From NCBI GenBank assembly GCA_017569285.1, contig CP069419.1:930001-994000 (forward strand): DNA of 64,000 nucleotides. The letters are read 5' to 3'. The position numbers were made by a program, and so were the translations under genes. The notes beneath the pieces are model-generated. The model saw nothing but the letters and a program-made list of their open reading frames with translations. It searched no databases and was not told where the DNA came from. How positions within the stretch are numbered: the stretch's first letter is position 1; the number at the start of each line of letters is the position of its first letter. Shown piece after piece: positions 1 to 8,788 of this stretch. The stretch is from Clostridiales bacterium (GTDB lineage: Bacteria; Bacillota; Clostridia; Christensenellales; Aristaeellaceae).

Positions 1-18
1 TCCTGCCATTTCCTTATC

Positions 19-651
19 TTACTTCACAACGTATTTCTTGCTGATAAAGCCTACGTCTCCGGTACTCTGGTCTTCCACCTGGTACCAGTTTTTCAGTTCC
101 TTGATCACCAGCAGCTTATCATTCTGTTTGTAGGTTGCCATGATTTCTGCGGACAGGCTGGGAGCCCACCGGAGGTTGACCCATCCGCTGGCGCGGGAAG
201 GCCTCACAGTCACGGTGAAAGGTTCCACATCCTTCGCACTCCTGAATTCCTTGTTCACGTCCGCCAGGGTGTCCGTGGAGGTGGAAGAAGAGGAAGAGGA
301 GGAAGAGGAGTCCGGCTTGGCCGCCGGCTTGCTCTTCTGCAGGTAGCGGTTGGAAACATAGCATGCGTATGTTCCATAACCGTATGTGGGATGATTGAAG
401 GTGTAATCAATCAGCGCCCATCCGTTACCTGTGTCCAGGTAGTAGCAGTAAACCCGGGCGCCGTATTTCAGGGAGCCGATTTTCTCACCGCCGGGGGTAA
501 AACGGACGTTCAGGCTCTTGCCGTTCTCGGTATATACATAGTAGTGACCGGCAGTAGTATCGATCGCCTGGTCTTCAGCCGTCACAGCGGGAATCAGCAG
601 CATCAGGGACATCATTGCAGCAAGGATCAGGGAGAAAATACGCTTGGTCAT
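19..651 (-). CDS. Secreted protein with two SH3-like domains
   Basis: A 210-residue exported protein. The N-terminus (MTKRIFSLILAAMMSLMLL...VTA) is a signal peptide cleaved near residue 25. Two SH3b-like segments follow, at about residues 36-85 and 147-208, each with the 'LNVR'/'VNLRWAPS' signature of bacterial SH3 domains. They are joined by a Ser-rich linker at about 113-127. SH3b domains usually bind cell-wall peptides, so a wall-associated role is inferred; there is no catalytic domain. AAGGAGG lies well placed upstream of the ATG. The gene is co-directional with and downstream of the Ig-like protein (37-bp gap), so the two probably share a transcript. Confidence 0.85.
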   Translation of the reverse strand: MTKRIFSLILAAMMSLMLLIPAVTAEDQAIDTTAGHYYVYTENGKSLNVRFTPGGEKIGSLKYGARVYCYYLDTGNGWALIDYTFNHPTYGYGTYACYVSNRYLQKSKPAAKPDSSSSSSSSSTSTDTLADVNKEFRSAKDVEPFTVTVRPSRASGWVNLRWAPSLSAEIMATYKQNDKLLVIKELKNWYQVEDQSTGDVGFISKKYVVK

Positions 652-688
652 GATGGGTAAACCTCCTTCTTATTCCTGTCTGTCCGGA

Positions 689-2482
689 TTACAGATGCAC
701 CGGGCATTTCTGGGTCGGCTGGTTGTTCTTCCGGATCACCTTGATCCAGTCATGGTCAATCTCAAACTCAGTGACCTTCACCACATATTCATGTACTGTC
801 GGAGAATCCGGAAGCTTGAAGTTAACCGTCTTCCAGTCCTTCTCTTTCGTGACGTCACCGGGTTCAAGCGTCTTTTTGTAAGTCATCACATAGGTGTTGC
901 TGTCATCCTTGCTGTTGCAGGGAACCGGTTTCCCTTCATTGTCGAAAACGGAAACCTCCACCTTGATGGATGTAATCGTCAGGTCGCTGACGTTCTTAAC
1001 CTTCAATAGCGCGTCCGCGCCTTTCACCTTGGCTTCCTGGATCTTCAGCGATTTTTCCCAGTGTCCGACCAGGACCGGAATGGATGTCTGGAATCCGCCG
1101 TCTTCCGTCGTGCCGGTAATTACGGTAACACCTTCGCTCACGCCGTAAATCGAAATCCGCTGCGGCTGATTCCGGATCGGTTCCACTGTCGCGATGGAAG
1201 GATCAGCGCTCACCCAGGTCATATTGTGGTTCGTGGCGGTATCCGGCTCCAGGATCGCGGTGGTGGTGGACTTGGTCCGCAGGTCAATATACGCTGTGTT
1301 CCGCTTCATATGCACGCCGGTCACATGCTGGTATACCCGGACCTTGATCTTGGCCTGGCGGTTGGATCCGTCGGTGCTCATCACGGTCACCCAGGTTTCA
1401 CCGGCTTTGATCCCGGTGATTGTCCCGTCCTCACTGACCGTCAGCACTTTTTCGTTTCCGGCTTTGAATGTGACCGACGGATTGCTGGCGTTGGCCGGTT
1501 CCGTGGTCCAGGACAGCTGTGCGGTTTCACCGGCATATACCGCCGGTGCCTCACCGAGCGTCACCTTGGTTACCGGCTGCTGTACATGGACAACCGCCGA
1601 TGCCTGGACCGTTCCGGTCTGCTTGTCCGTGCAGATGATCGTGCATTCACCCAGCGCCACACCGGTCACGCGCCCGTCCGCGTTCACCTTGGCAATGCTT
1701 TCATCGGAAGACGCCCACACCACATTTTTGTTGTTCGCATCCTTCGGAAGGACGGTGGCCCGTATTGCGGTGCTCCGCCCGGTATCGATGGTCAGCTCCG
1801 GCTTATCCAGCGTGATCTCCTCCGGGTTCTGGTTCACCTGGATGCTGATGCTGGCTTTGATATTGCTTCCATCCTTCGCCGTAGCGGTGATTCTCGCAGT
1901 CCCGCGCTTCACACCCGTCACATTTCCTTCTCCGTCCACGGTGGCGATCTTCTCATCCTGGGAAGCCCATTCCACTTCCTTCATCGCCGAGTTCTCCGGC
2001 AGGATATCCGCTGTCAGGCGGATCGTCTGCCCGACCGCCACTGCTTTCTCAGATGCGGTCACGGCAATCCGGGTCACCGGCTGGTAAACAATCACCCGGT
2101 ACTGCACCGCCGCGGCCGGATCCATCGCGCTGGCGATCGTCAGGATGGTCTCTCCGGCATTCCGCGTATACAATGTGGTTTCGCGGATCCGGGCGACTTC
2201 CTCATCGTCCACGGTCAGGACGCTCTTCCTGTTCTTCAGATCCTTCGGCATTACGGTTACGCGCAGCTCCAGGTTCTTCTTCAGCGGAACCAGCAGCACC
2301 GGCAGCGTGTTTTCCTCCGCTCCTTCTGCCCGGAACAGGTCCACGCCGGGATCGTTCGCTTCGTATAGCGGGAGCCTTGTGGTATTCAGCTCAACCGTGA
2401 TTGCTTCGTTCCCTTCCGCCAGTGCAGCCAGGCTGACACAGAGCAAAACCAGCACCAGCAGGGGAACCAGAATCTTCTTCAT
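689..2482 (-). CDS. Secreted multi-domain bacterial Ig-like (Big_2) protein
   Basis: About 597 residues from the ATG at 2482 (MKKILVPLLVLVLLCVSLAALA, a signal peptide). An upstream in-frame ATG at 2509 would put nine polar residues before the signal and is not preferred. The body is a string of ~80-residue Ig-like repeats with the Big_2 hallmark 'IATVDGEGNVTGVKRGTARITA' pattern: 'EWASQDEKIATV', 'VWASSDESIAKV', 'TFKAGNEKVLTV', 'TWVSADPSIATV'. A C-terminal ~110-residue beta-rich domain follows (from 'VKNVSDLTITSIKVEVSVFD'). Such proteins are extracellular adhesion or scaffold modules. No LPXTG motif or dockerin is visible, so attachment is unknown. Confidence 0.85.
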   Translation of the reverse strand: MKKILVPLLVLVLLCVSLAALAEGNEAITVELNTTRLPLYEANDPGVDLFRAEGAEENTLPVLLVPLKKNLELRVTVMPKDLKNRKSVLTVDDEEVARIRETTLYTRNAGETILTIASAMDPAAAVQYRVIVYQPVTRIAVTASEKAVAVGQTIRLTADILPENSAMKEVEWASQDEKIATVDGEGNVTGVKRGTARITATAKDGSNIKASISIQVNQNPEEITLDKPELTIDTGRSTAIRATVLPKDANNKNVVWASSDESIAKVNADGRVTGVALGECTIICTDKQTGTVQASAVVHVQQPVTKVTLGEAPAVYAGETAQLSWTTEPANASNPSVTFKAGNEKVLTVSEDGTITGIKAGETWVTVMSTDGSNRQAKIKVRVYQHVTGVHMKRNTAYIDLRTKSTTTAILEPDTATNHNMTWVSADPSIATVEPIRNQPQRISIYGVSEGVTVITGTTEDGGFQTSIPVLVGHWEKSLKIQEAKVKGADALLKVKNVSDLTITSIKVEVSVFDNEGKPVPCNSKDDSNTYVMTYKKTLEPGDVTKEKDWKTVNFKLPDSPTVHEYVVKVTEFEIDHDWIKVIRKNNQPTQKCPVHL

Positions 2483-2617
2483 TCCGAAGACCTCCTCTTG
2501 TCTTTCCATCGTGTCCCGGAAAAGTACCGGATGGCCGGTACATCTTCCACGAACATTATTTCATCAGTTGTCCAACAGATGTCCATCTGTAAAAAAAGTT
2601 TTTTCAATTTATTTTTC

Positions 2618-2647
2618 TTGCCTCCACGGTTGTTTTCCATGTATAAT
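2618..2647 (+). promoter_or_regulatory. Probable sigma-A promoter of glnS
   Basis: TTGCCT at 2618-2623 and TATAAT at 2642-2647 with an 18-bp spacer, about 60 bp upstream of the glnS start. The -10 is perfect and the -35 is weak. Confidence 0.55.
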
Positions 2648-2706
2648 GAAAGTTGTTATATTCCCGGATTTCGGGTGACCTTTTTTGGGCAAAGGAGCTG
2701 TGCGTG

Positions 2707-4389
2707 ATGGAAGAAAACGCGGTACGCAGTAATTTTATCTGGGACGCTATTGACCAGGATCTGGCGGAAGGCCGGTATACGGAAATACATACCCGGTTTC
2801 CCCCGGAACCGAATGGATATATGCATATTGGGCACTGCAAAGCCCTGATTATGGACTTTCTCACCGCGGAGAAATACGGCGGAAAGTGCAACCTGCGCTT
2901 TGACGATACCAACCCCGCCAAGGAAGACACGGAATACGTAAACGCCATCAAAAAGGATATCCACTGGCTCGGTTTCCACTGGACCGGCGGTGAGTTTTAC
3001 GCTTCCGATTATTATGACAAGTGTTACGAGATCGCGGAGGAGTGGATCCGTCGCGGCCTGGCCTATGTGGATGAGCTCAGCAAGGATGAGATGCGCGAAT
3101 ACCGCGGCACCCTCACCGAGCCCGGCAAAAACAGCCCCTGGCGCGACCGTCCCGCGGAAGAAAGCCTGGACCTGTTCCGCCGTATGAAGGCTGGTGAATT
3201 CCCGGAAGGCAGCAAAACCCTCCGTATGAAGATCGACATGGCCTCCCCGAATATCGTCATGCGCGATCCGGCCATGTACCGTATCCTGTATAAGGAACAC
3301 TGGCGCACCGGAAACAAGTGGTGCATCTATCCCATGTACGATTTCTCCCACCCCATCGGCGACGCGCTGGAAGGCATCAGCCACTCCATGTGCTCCCTGG
3401 AGTATGAGATTCACCGTCCCCTGTACGACTGGGTCGTGGAAAAGAGCGCGGACATGCTGCCTGCCCGTCCCCGCCAGATCGAGTTCTCCCGCCTCAACAT
3501 GACCGGCACGGTCATGTCCAAGCGCTACCTCCGCCAGCTGGTGGAGGGCGGCTATGTGGCCGGCTGGGACGATCCCCGGATGCCCACCCTCTCCGCCATG
3601 CGCCGCCGCGGCTATCCCGCGATGGCCATCCGGAATTTTGTGGACACCATCGGTATGAGCAAGGCGGATTCCACTGTGGACTACGCCGTACTGGAGCACT
3701 GCGTCCGCGATGTGCTGGGAAACACTGCCCCGCGCGCCATGGCGGTGCTGAATCCCCTCAAGGTGGTTCTCACCAACTGGCCGGAAGGCGAAACGAAGAC
3801 CATTACCCTCGAAAATCACCCGGATCATCCGGAAATGGGTGAACGCACGCTGGCCTTCGGCCGGGAACTCTGGATTGAGCAGGAAGACTTCATGGAAGTC
3901 CCCGCCAAAAAATACCAGCGCATGTTCCCCGGCAATGAAGTCCGGCTCAAGGGCGCCTACATCGTCCGTTGCGACGAGTGTGTAAAGGATGCCGACGGCA
4001 ACGTCACCGAAGTACACTGCACCGTGGACCTGGATTCCTTCTCCGGCAGCGCCGGCGCCGACCGGAAGATCAAGGGCAAAACCCTGCACTGGGTGCCCGC
4101 CGGGGACTGCATCCCCTTCGAAGCCCGGCTGTACGATCCCCTGCTGAACGATGAACTGCCCGAAGACGAGGAAGAAGCCGATAAAAAGGACTTCATCTCC
4201 CGCTTGAACCCGGAAAGCCTGAAGGTCTGCCGCGGCTACGCCGAAAAGGTCATCGCGGATGCCGAAACCGGCGCTTCCTTCCAGTTCCTGCGCACCGGCT
4301 ACTTCTGCAAGGATCCGGATTCCACCGCTGAACTGCCTGTTTATAATCGTTCTGTCGGTCTCAAAGACACTTTCGCGAAGCAAAAGTAA
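2707..4389 (+). CDS. glnS: Glutaminyl-tRNA synthetase
   Basis: Class I aminoacyl-tRNA synthetase of 560 residues charging tRNA-Gln. It shows the HIGH motif as 'PPEPNGYMHIGHCKA', the GlnRS-type KMSKS equivalent 'VMSKRYL', and the C-terminal anticodon-binding beta-barrels ('WVPAGDCIPFEARLYDPLL'). The start is ATG 2707, preceded by AAAGGAG at 2691. A longer frame to 2653 would run over the promoter and RBS. Many Firmicutes lack GlnRS and make Gln-tRNA by transamidation, so its presence beside gltX and the cognate tRNAs is notable. Confidence 0.95.
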   Translation: MEENAVRSNFIWDAIDQDLAEGRYTEIHTRFPPEPNGYMHIGHCKALIMDFLTAEKYGGKCNLRFDDTNPAKEDTEYVNAIKKDIHWLGFHWTGGEFYASDYYDKCYEIAEEWIRRGLAYVDELSKDEMREYRGTLTEPGKNSPWRDRPAEESLDLFRRMKAGEFPEGSKTLRMKIDMASPNIVMRDPAMYRILYKEHWRTGNKWCIYPMYDFSHPIGDALEGISHSMCSLEYEIHRPLYDWVVEKSADMLPARPRQIEFSRLNMTGTVMSKRYLRQLVEGGYVAGWDDPRMPTLSAMRRRGYPAMAIRNFVDTIGMSKADSTVDYAVLEHCVRDVLGNTAPRAMAVLNPLKVVLTNWPEGETKTITLENHPDHPEMGERTLAFGRELWIEQEDFMEVPAKKYQRMFPGNEVRLKGAYIVRCDECVKDADGNVTEVHCTVDLDSFSGSAGADRKIKGKTLHWVPAGDCIPFEARLYDPLLNDELPEDEEEADKKDFISRLNPESLKVCRGYAEKVIADAETGASFQFLRTGYFCKDPDSTAELPVYNRSVGLKDTFAKQK

Positions 4390-4450
4390 CTTTGAGAACT
4401 CTTCACCCTCAACTTTTCACTCTTCACTCAACCAAAAGGAGTTGTTTTCC

Positions 4451-5896
4451 ATGACAGTTCGTACCCGTTTCGCCCCCAGCCCCACCGGTTTCATGCACCT
4501 GGGCGGCGTGCGCACCGCGCTTTACGCATACCTCTTTGCCAAACAGAACGATGGTCAGTTTATCCTGCGCATTGAGGATACTGACCAGGAACGCTTTGTG
4601 GAAGGCGCCACCGAAGTGATCTACGATACCCTCCGCGCCTGCGGCCTCAACTGGGATGAAGGTCCCGATGTCGGCGGCCCCTGCGGTCCCTACATCCAGT
4701 CCCAGCGCAAGGATACCTATCTCCCCTATGCAAAGCAGCTGGTCAAATCCGGCCATGCATACTACTGCTTCTGCTCCAAGGAGGAAATTGAGGAGCGGAA
4801 GGCAAAGGTGGAAGCGGCGGGCGGCACCTGGAAATACGACAAGCACTGCCTGCACCTGAGCGAGGAAGAAGTACAGCAGAAGCTGGATGCCGGTATCCCG
4901 TGGACCATCCGGATGAATGCGCCCACCGAGGGCGAAACCAGCTATACCGACGCGGTTTTCGGCGAGATGACCTTCCAGAATTCGGAAGCCATGGACGACA
5001 TGGTCCTCATCAAGCAGGACGGCATGCCCACCTATAACTTCGCCAACGTGATTGACGACCACCTCATGGGCATCACCCATGTCATGCGCGGTATGGAGTA
5101 CCTTTCCTCCACACCCCGCTACAATTACCTGTACACGGCGCTGGGCTGGGAAATCCCGACCTATATTCACCTGCCCACCGTCATGCGGGATGCCACTCAC
5201 AAGCTTTCCAAACGGGACGGCGATGCCTATTATTCCGATTATATTGAGAAGGGCTTCCTCACCGAGGCGCTGATCAACTACCTGGCGCTGGTCGGCTGGA
5301 ACCCCGGCACGGATCAGGAATTCTTCACCCTGCCGGAGCTGGTGAAGGCGTTTGATATCCACCGCATCAACAAATCTCCCGGCATCTTCGATGTCAACAA
5401 GCTGGAGTGGATGAACACCCAGTATGTCGCCCAGATGGACTTCGAAAAATACCTGGCCATGGCCACCCCGTGGTTCGACAAGGTGCTGGCCGGGAAAAAC
5501 ATCGACTACCGCCGCCTGGCGGAGCTCATGCAGAGCCGCACGGACATCTTCTCCCGTATTCCGGAAAAGATTGCCTTCCTGGCGGAAATACCGGAATATG
5601 ACACTGCCATCTTTTTTAATAAGAAGCAGAAGAGCGATGAAACCGTGGCGAAGGAAGTCCTGCCCCTGCTGATCCCGGTGCTCGAAGGCATCAGCGACTG
5701 GACGGAGCAGAACATCCACGATGTGGTCATGGAGAACATCCAGGCCTGGGAGCGTAAAACCGGTTCCGTGCTCTGGCCCATGCGCATCGCGATTTCCGGC
5801 CAGGAATCCACTCCCGGCGGCGCGTTTGAAATTGCGTACCTGCTCGGCAAGGATGAAACCCTCGCCCGCATGAAAAAGTCCCTGGCGCGGCTGTAA
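4451..5896 (+). CDS. gltX: Glutamyl-tRNA synthetase
   Basis: GluRS of 481 residues. It begins MTVRTRFAPSPTGFMHLGGVRTAL, so the HIGH-type motif is at residues 8-20, and KLSKRDGD is the KMSKS loop. The helical anticodon-binding domain forms the last ~160 residues. The start ATG 4451 has AAAAGGAG just upstream. The frame stays open to 4259 inside glnS, but that extension has no family similarity. The 61-bp gap from glnS suggests one operon. With GlnRS present this is probably the discriminating type; the sequence alone does not settle that. Confidence 0.95.
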   Translation: MTVRTRFAPSPTGFMHLGGVRTALYAYLFAKQNDGQFILRIEDTDQERFVEGATEVIYDTLRACGLNWDEGPDVGGPCGPYIQSQRKDTYLPYAKQLVKSGHAYYCFCSKEEIEERKAKVEAAGGTWKYDKHCLHLSEEEVQQKLDAGIPWTIRMNAPTEGETSYTDAVFGEMTFQNSEAMDDMVLIKQDGMPTYNFANVIDDHLMGITHVMRGMEYLSSTPRYNYLYTALGWEIPTYIHLPTVMRDATHKLSKRDGDAYYSDYIEKGFLTEALINYLALVGWNPGTDQEFFTLPELVKAFDIHRINKSPGIFDVNKLEWMNTQYVAQMDFEKYLAMATPWFDKVLAGKNIDYRRLAELMQSRTDIFSRIPEKIAFLAEIPEYDTAIFFNKKQKSDETVAKEVLPLLIPVLEGISDWTEQNIHDVVMENIQAWERKTGSVLWPMRIAISGQESTPGGAFEIAYLLGKDETLARMKKSLARL

Positions 5897-5944
5897 GCAT
5901 CCGCCTTCCGGCCTTCTGCCGCAAGGCTTTTCCCCCATAAAAAG

Positions 5945-5989
5945 TCAAAAGGGGTGTCAGCAAAAAAACTGCTTGACACCCCTTTTCCT
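5945..5989 (+). terminator. Terminator of glnS-gltX
   Basis: Stem AAAGGGGTGTCA / TGACACCCCTTT with a ~13-nt loop and a T-rich 3' side, 50 bp after the gltX stop. Its 3' arm doubles as the -35 of the following tRNA promoter. Confidence 0.75.
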
Positions 5990-6001
5990 GTCTGCTATAA
6001 T
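5973..6001 (+). promoter_or_regulatory. Consensus promoter of the tRNA-Gln/tRNA-Glu genes
   Basis: TTGACA (5973-5978), 17-bp spacer, TATAAT (5996-6001): a perfect consensus promoter 22 bp before tRNA-Gln. Confidence 0.85.
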
Positions 6002-6022
6002 ATCGCCTGCGGCTAAAGCCGA

Positions 6023-6093
6023 TGGGGAATGGTGTAACGGCAGCACCTACGACTCTGACTCGTATTGTCTAGGTTCGAATCCTAGTTCCCCAG
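6023..6093 (+). tRNA. tRNA-Gln (CTG)
   Basis: Acceptor TGGGGAA pairs with TTCCCCA, the anticodon loop is CTCTGAC (CTG), and the T-arm is TAGG-TTCGAAT-CCTA. CCA is not encoded. It is the substrate of the adjacent glnS product. Confidence 0.9.
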
Positions 6094-6106
6094 CTTTTCT
6101 TTTTCT

Positions 6107-6179
6107 GGCTCCGTTGTCTAGAGGCCTAGGACGCGGCCCTCTCAAGGCTGAAACACGGGTTCGAATCCCGTCGGAGCTG
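6107..6179 (+). tRNA. tRNA-Glu (CTC), island integration site
   Basis: Acceptor GGCTCCG with CGGAGCT, anticodon loop CCTCTCA region (CTC), T-arm ACGGG-TTCGAAT-CCCGT. CCA is not encoded. Its last 20 nt plus one base are duplicated at 20164-20184, marking the attachment site of the 14-kb island; the 3' end now present is the copy reconstituted at this junction. Confidence 0.9.
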
Positions 6180-6180
6180 C
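6160..6180 (+). repeat. attL: 21-bp core in tRNA-Glu 3' end
   Basis: Identical over 21 bp to 20164-20184, from the T-loop TTCGAAT to the final GCTGC. This is the classic core of a tyrosine-recombinase element inserted at a tRNA 3' end. Confidence 0.9.
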
Positions 6181-6189
6181 TTTGAGAAA

Positions 6190-6220
6190 GCCCTGCAATC
6201 TCAACGGTTGCAGGGATTTT
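6190..6220 (+). terminator. Terminator after tRNA-Glu (island-borne)
   Basis: Stem CCCTGCAA/TTGCAGGG with loop TCTCAACGG followed by ATTTTTTG. It replaces the original terminator, which now lies beyond attR. Confidence 0.75.
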
Positions 6221-6239
6221 TTGTGTCTCAAAAACAGCG

Positions 6240-6266
6240 TTTGACCCTTAATTTGACCCTTTACAG
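6240..6266 (+). repeat. Left arm-type repeats (TTTGACCCTT x2)
   Basis: Two direct copies of TTTGACCCTT 12 bp apart, ending TTTACAGA. The same arrangement recurs at 19983-20019 next to the integrase. The positions just inside both att ends suggest integrase arm-binding sites. Confidence 0.6.
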
Positions 6267-6291
6267 AATCAAAAAGGCTTCAATAAGAATG

Positions 6292-6432
6292 CCTGCCTTC
6301 GAATTCTCCGACCGGGCTGTGGAAATGGCCCTCATCAACAAGATTACCCAGAAAACCCGGCAGGAAAAGCCGATTCCCCGTGGCCGCTCCATCAACGAAC
6401 TGATGGGACGGCTTTCTCTTTTGAAAAAATGA
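6292..6432 (+). CDS. Small phage-remnant ORF, doubtful
   Basis: A 46-residue frame (MPAFEFSDRAVEMALINKI...) ending 16 bp before the capsid-like start. Position and composition suggest the tail end of a phage head-region gene; no family is recognised and there is no strong RBS. Confidence 0.3.
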   Translation, partial: PAFEFSDRAVEMALINKITQKTRQEKPIPRGRSINELMGRLSLLKK

Positions 6433-6448
6433 CAGGAGGATGATCAGT

Positions 6449-7539
6449 ATGACTATCACTGAACTGCGCAACAAGCGCGCCAAGACCTGGGAAGCGGCAA
6501 AGGCTTCTTCTCGGGAACATGGACGAGTATATCCACGGCTGCCAATACCGCCTGGACCTCCTTCACATCGTGGATCAGCGGGGTGTGGAACGGGATCTCC
6601 TCTACAGCCAGCACTGTTTTCAACGGCATCAAGACTACGATCTCCGGGGTGTGGACTTCCATCAAGACCGGAGCGGAAACCGCATGGAATTCTTTCACCA
6701 CCTGGATCAGCGGCGTATGGACGGGCATCAGCAGCAAAGCCACAGAGGTGTGGAACGGCGTCACTTCGTTCTTCTCCACTACCTGGAATAACATCAAGAG
6801 CGGGGCCACGACCGGATGGAACAACATCAAATCCGGTATCGAAGGCACCTGGAACACGCTAAAGAGCAATGCCTCCACTGCCTGGACCAACATCACGAAC
6901 GCGGTGTCCACCGCCATCACCAACGCGAAGGCTGGCATCGTGAACGGCTGGACCAACATCAAGAACGGCGTGAAAGGCGCGTGGGACAGTGTCCTGGGCG
7001 TGATCAAAAGCCCCATCGAATCAGCAAAGACATGGTTGCAGGAGAAAGTCAACTACTTCAAGGGCCTGTTCAACTTCCAGTGGAAGCTGCCGGAGTTCAA
7101 GCTGCCGCGCATCAGCGTCACCTGGAACGACATTGGCTGGGGTATCAAGCTGCCGAAGCTGTCAGTCTCCTGGAACGCGCTGGGCGGGATTTTCGATAAG
7201 CCCACCATCCTGGGCAGCGCTGCCGGGCTGCAGGGCGTTGGCGAGGCTGGAGCTGAAGCCATCCTGCCGCTGGACACCCTGTGGTCAGAGATGTCCGCAA
7301 GGCTGAAGGCGGGCATGATTGATGTGATGTCCGGCTTCATGGGCGAACGCTCTACTGAGAATATGGAATCCCTGCTGCGCGATCTGATCGACGCGGTACG
7401 CGCCAACAATGGCGAGACTGAAACCGTACCTGCCGTGAACGTGGAAAACATGGTCATGGCCAATGATATGGACGCGCAGTCCCTCGCCGCCGAGATCAGC
7501 GCCATGACGCGCAGGCGGCAGCACGGGTACGGCTATTGA
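6449..7539 (+). pseudogene. Deletion scar: capsid N-terminus joined out of frame to tape-measure C-terminus
   Basis: A strong AGGAGG precedes ATG 6449, which opens MTITELRNKRAKTWEAAKA, a typical HK97-type major-capsid start. At about 6500-6508 homology switches to another frame (GFFSGTWTSISTAANTAW), which runs to 7539 as the C-terminal part of a siphophage tape-measure protein. This part has tandem ~30-residue repeats ('TAWTSFTSWISGVWNGISS', 'TAWNSFTTWISGVWTGISS') and the 'GVGEAGAEAILPLDTLW' module near the tail end. A deletion therefore removed the rest of the head and tail genes and made a frameshifted fusion. The tape-measure part has no proper start and is probably not made. Confidence 0.75.
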
Positions 7540-8264
7540 CGGAGGTGATCAATACGCATCCTTATTTTCTGTGGAACGGGGTAAGCTCTGAGAACTACGG
7601 TATTATGGTCTCTGAGTATCCCGCGATCTCCCGCCCGAAAGAGCGCGTGAGCCAGATCACTATTCCGGGCCGGTCCGGTGTGCTGATGCTGCCGGAGAAC
7701 GGCCTGCCAGTCTATGAACCAGTGCTGAGAGCGGCGCAGTGCTGGGTCAGGCCGGATGCCGACATCGACGCTATCTGTGCGTGGCTCCAGGGCTCGGGCA
7801 GCGTGGTGTTCGGAAACGAGCCGGACCGCTCCTATGACGCCCGGATCATCAACCAGATCGATTTCAGCAAAATCCTCCGTGGGCGGGGTTTCAGGAGCTT
7901 CGCTGTGCCTTTCCAGTGCCAGCCCTATAAGCGCCTGAACCCGCCTGCGGAAGATATCACCCTGACAGCCAGCGGTATGACGATACACAATCCGGGTACA
8001 GTCCCGGCATGGCCGAAGTTCACCCTGTACGGGAGCGGAACGATTACGCTGATTACTTACAGTGGCGCGGTCGTTTTGAGCGGTATCGGCAACGGCATCG
8101 TGCTGGACTGGGAGGCGCAGGAGTGTACCAGCCTGGATGGCGGCCAGCTGCTGAACGACAAGGTGGACGGCGATCCGCAGTACCTTCCGCCCGGGGATAG
8201 CGTTATTAGTTGGACTGGTACAGTGGCAAGGCTGGTAGTGACGCCGAATTGGCGGTATCTGTAA
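7536..8264 (+). CDS. Siphophage distal tail (Dit-like) protein, start unclear
   Basis: About 242 residues similar to tail proteins encoded right after tape measure (NTHPYFLWNGVSSENYGIMVSEYPAISRPKE...). It has an N-terminal baseplate-hub beta domain and a C-terminal galectin-like half ending VVTPNWRYL, the usual end of this family. The expected initiation point is odd: GGAGGTGATC lies at 7540-7549, but the codon where ATG would be expected (7548) is ATC. The only in-frame starts are TTG 7536, which overlaps the previous stop, and GTG 7545. With head, portal and terminase genes absent it is an orphan remnant. Confidence 0.7.
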   Translation: MTEVINTHPYFLWNGVSSENYGIMVSEYPAISRPKERVSQITIPGRSGVLMLPENGLPVYEPVLRAAQCWVRPDADIDAICAWLQGSGSVVFGNEPDRSYDARIINQIDFSKILRGRGFRSFAVPFQCQPYKRLNPPAEDITLTASGMTIHNPGTVPAWPKFTLYGSGTITLITYSGAVVLSGIGNGIVLDWEAQECTSLDGGQLLNDKVDGDPQYLPPGDSVISWTGTVARLVVTPNWRYL

Positions 8265-8290
8265 AGAATCTATACGATCACTATTTCATA

Positions 8291-8319
8291 TTGACAAAAA
8301 AGCTCCTATATGGTAGAAT
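8291..8319 (+). promoter_or_regulatory. Consensus promoter of the MarR/radical-SAM operon
   Basis: TTGACA (8291-8296), 17-bp spacer, TAGAAT (8314-8319), 32 bp ahead of the MarR start. Confidence 0.85.
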
Positions 8320-8342
8320 TTCAAAGTACTACTATGTAGGAG
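8303..8342 (+). promoter_or_regulatory. MarR operator: 14-bp inverted repeat over the -10
   Basis: Arms CTCCTATATGGTAG (8303-8316) and CTACTATGTAGGAG (8329-8342) match at 12 of 14 positions as an inverted repeat with a 12-bp gap. The left arm overlaps the spacer and -10, so binding would block RNA polymerase. The natural ligand is the MarR encoded immediately downstream. Confidence 0.7.
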
Positions 8343-8350
8343 TTGTTGTT

Positions 8351-8788
8351 ATGGTAACGAACGGTGGATTCCTGGTCACAAAGATCAAACAGCTTGGCGA
8401 CCGCATTTTTGAAAAGGTGCTGGCCGAAAAAGGCATTGACGCCTTTAACGGCCCGCAGGGACGGATTCTGTATGTCCTCTGGCAACAGGACGGTGTGCCG
8501 ATCAAAACAGTTTCCGACACATGCGGCCTTGCCATTACTTCTCTTACCACGATGCTTGAGCGTATGGAGCGGCAGGGGCTGATCCGCAGAGAGTCGGACA
8601 GCCGGGACAAGCGCAAAACGCTGCTCTTCCTGACGGATAAGGCGAGGACGCTGCAGGTGGATTATGATGCCGTTTCCAATCAGATGGGCGCGCTGTACTA
8701 CAAGGACTTCACGGAGGATGAAATCCGGCAGTTCGAGGCTTGCCTGCAGCGGATACAACGGAATCTGGAGGAGAAGCTGAAATCATGA
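8351..8788 (+). CDS. MarR-family regulator of the mobile radical-SAM pair
   Basis: A 145-residue winged-helix repressor: recognition region 'VPIKTVSDTCGLAITSLTTMLERMERQGLIRR', wing 'ESDSRDKRKTLLFLTDKA'. It resembles the MarR-type regulators that accompany radical SAM mobile pairs. The start is ATG 8351; the frame is open upstream to 8210, but this would run over the promoter and operator. The stop overlaps the next start (ATGA), so it is translationally coupled with the radical-SAM A gene. The operator over its own -10 implies autorepression relieved by an unknown ligand. Confidence 0.85.
   Translation: MVTNGGFLVTKIKQLGDRIFEKVLAEKGIDAFNGPQGRILYVLWQQDGVPIKTVSDTCGLAITSLTTMLERMERQGLIRRESDSRDKRKTLLFLTDKARTLQVDYDAVSNQMGALYYKDFTEDEIRQFEACLQRIQRNLEEKLKS

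Noticed and set aside
2656-4383. 575-aa minus-strand ORF antisense to glnS
   Set aside because: Shadow frame; glnS itself shows unambiguous motifs.
4424-5938. 504-aa minus-strand ORF antisense to gltX
   Set aside because: Shadow of the gltX codon pattern; His/Gly-rich without domains.
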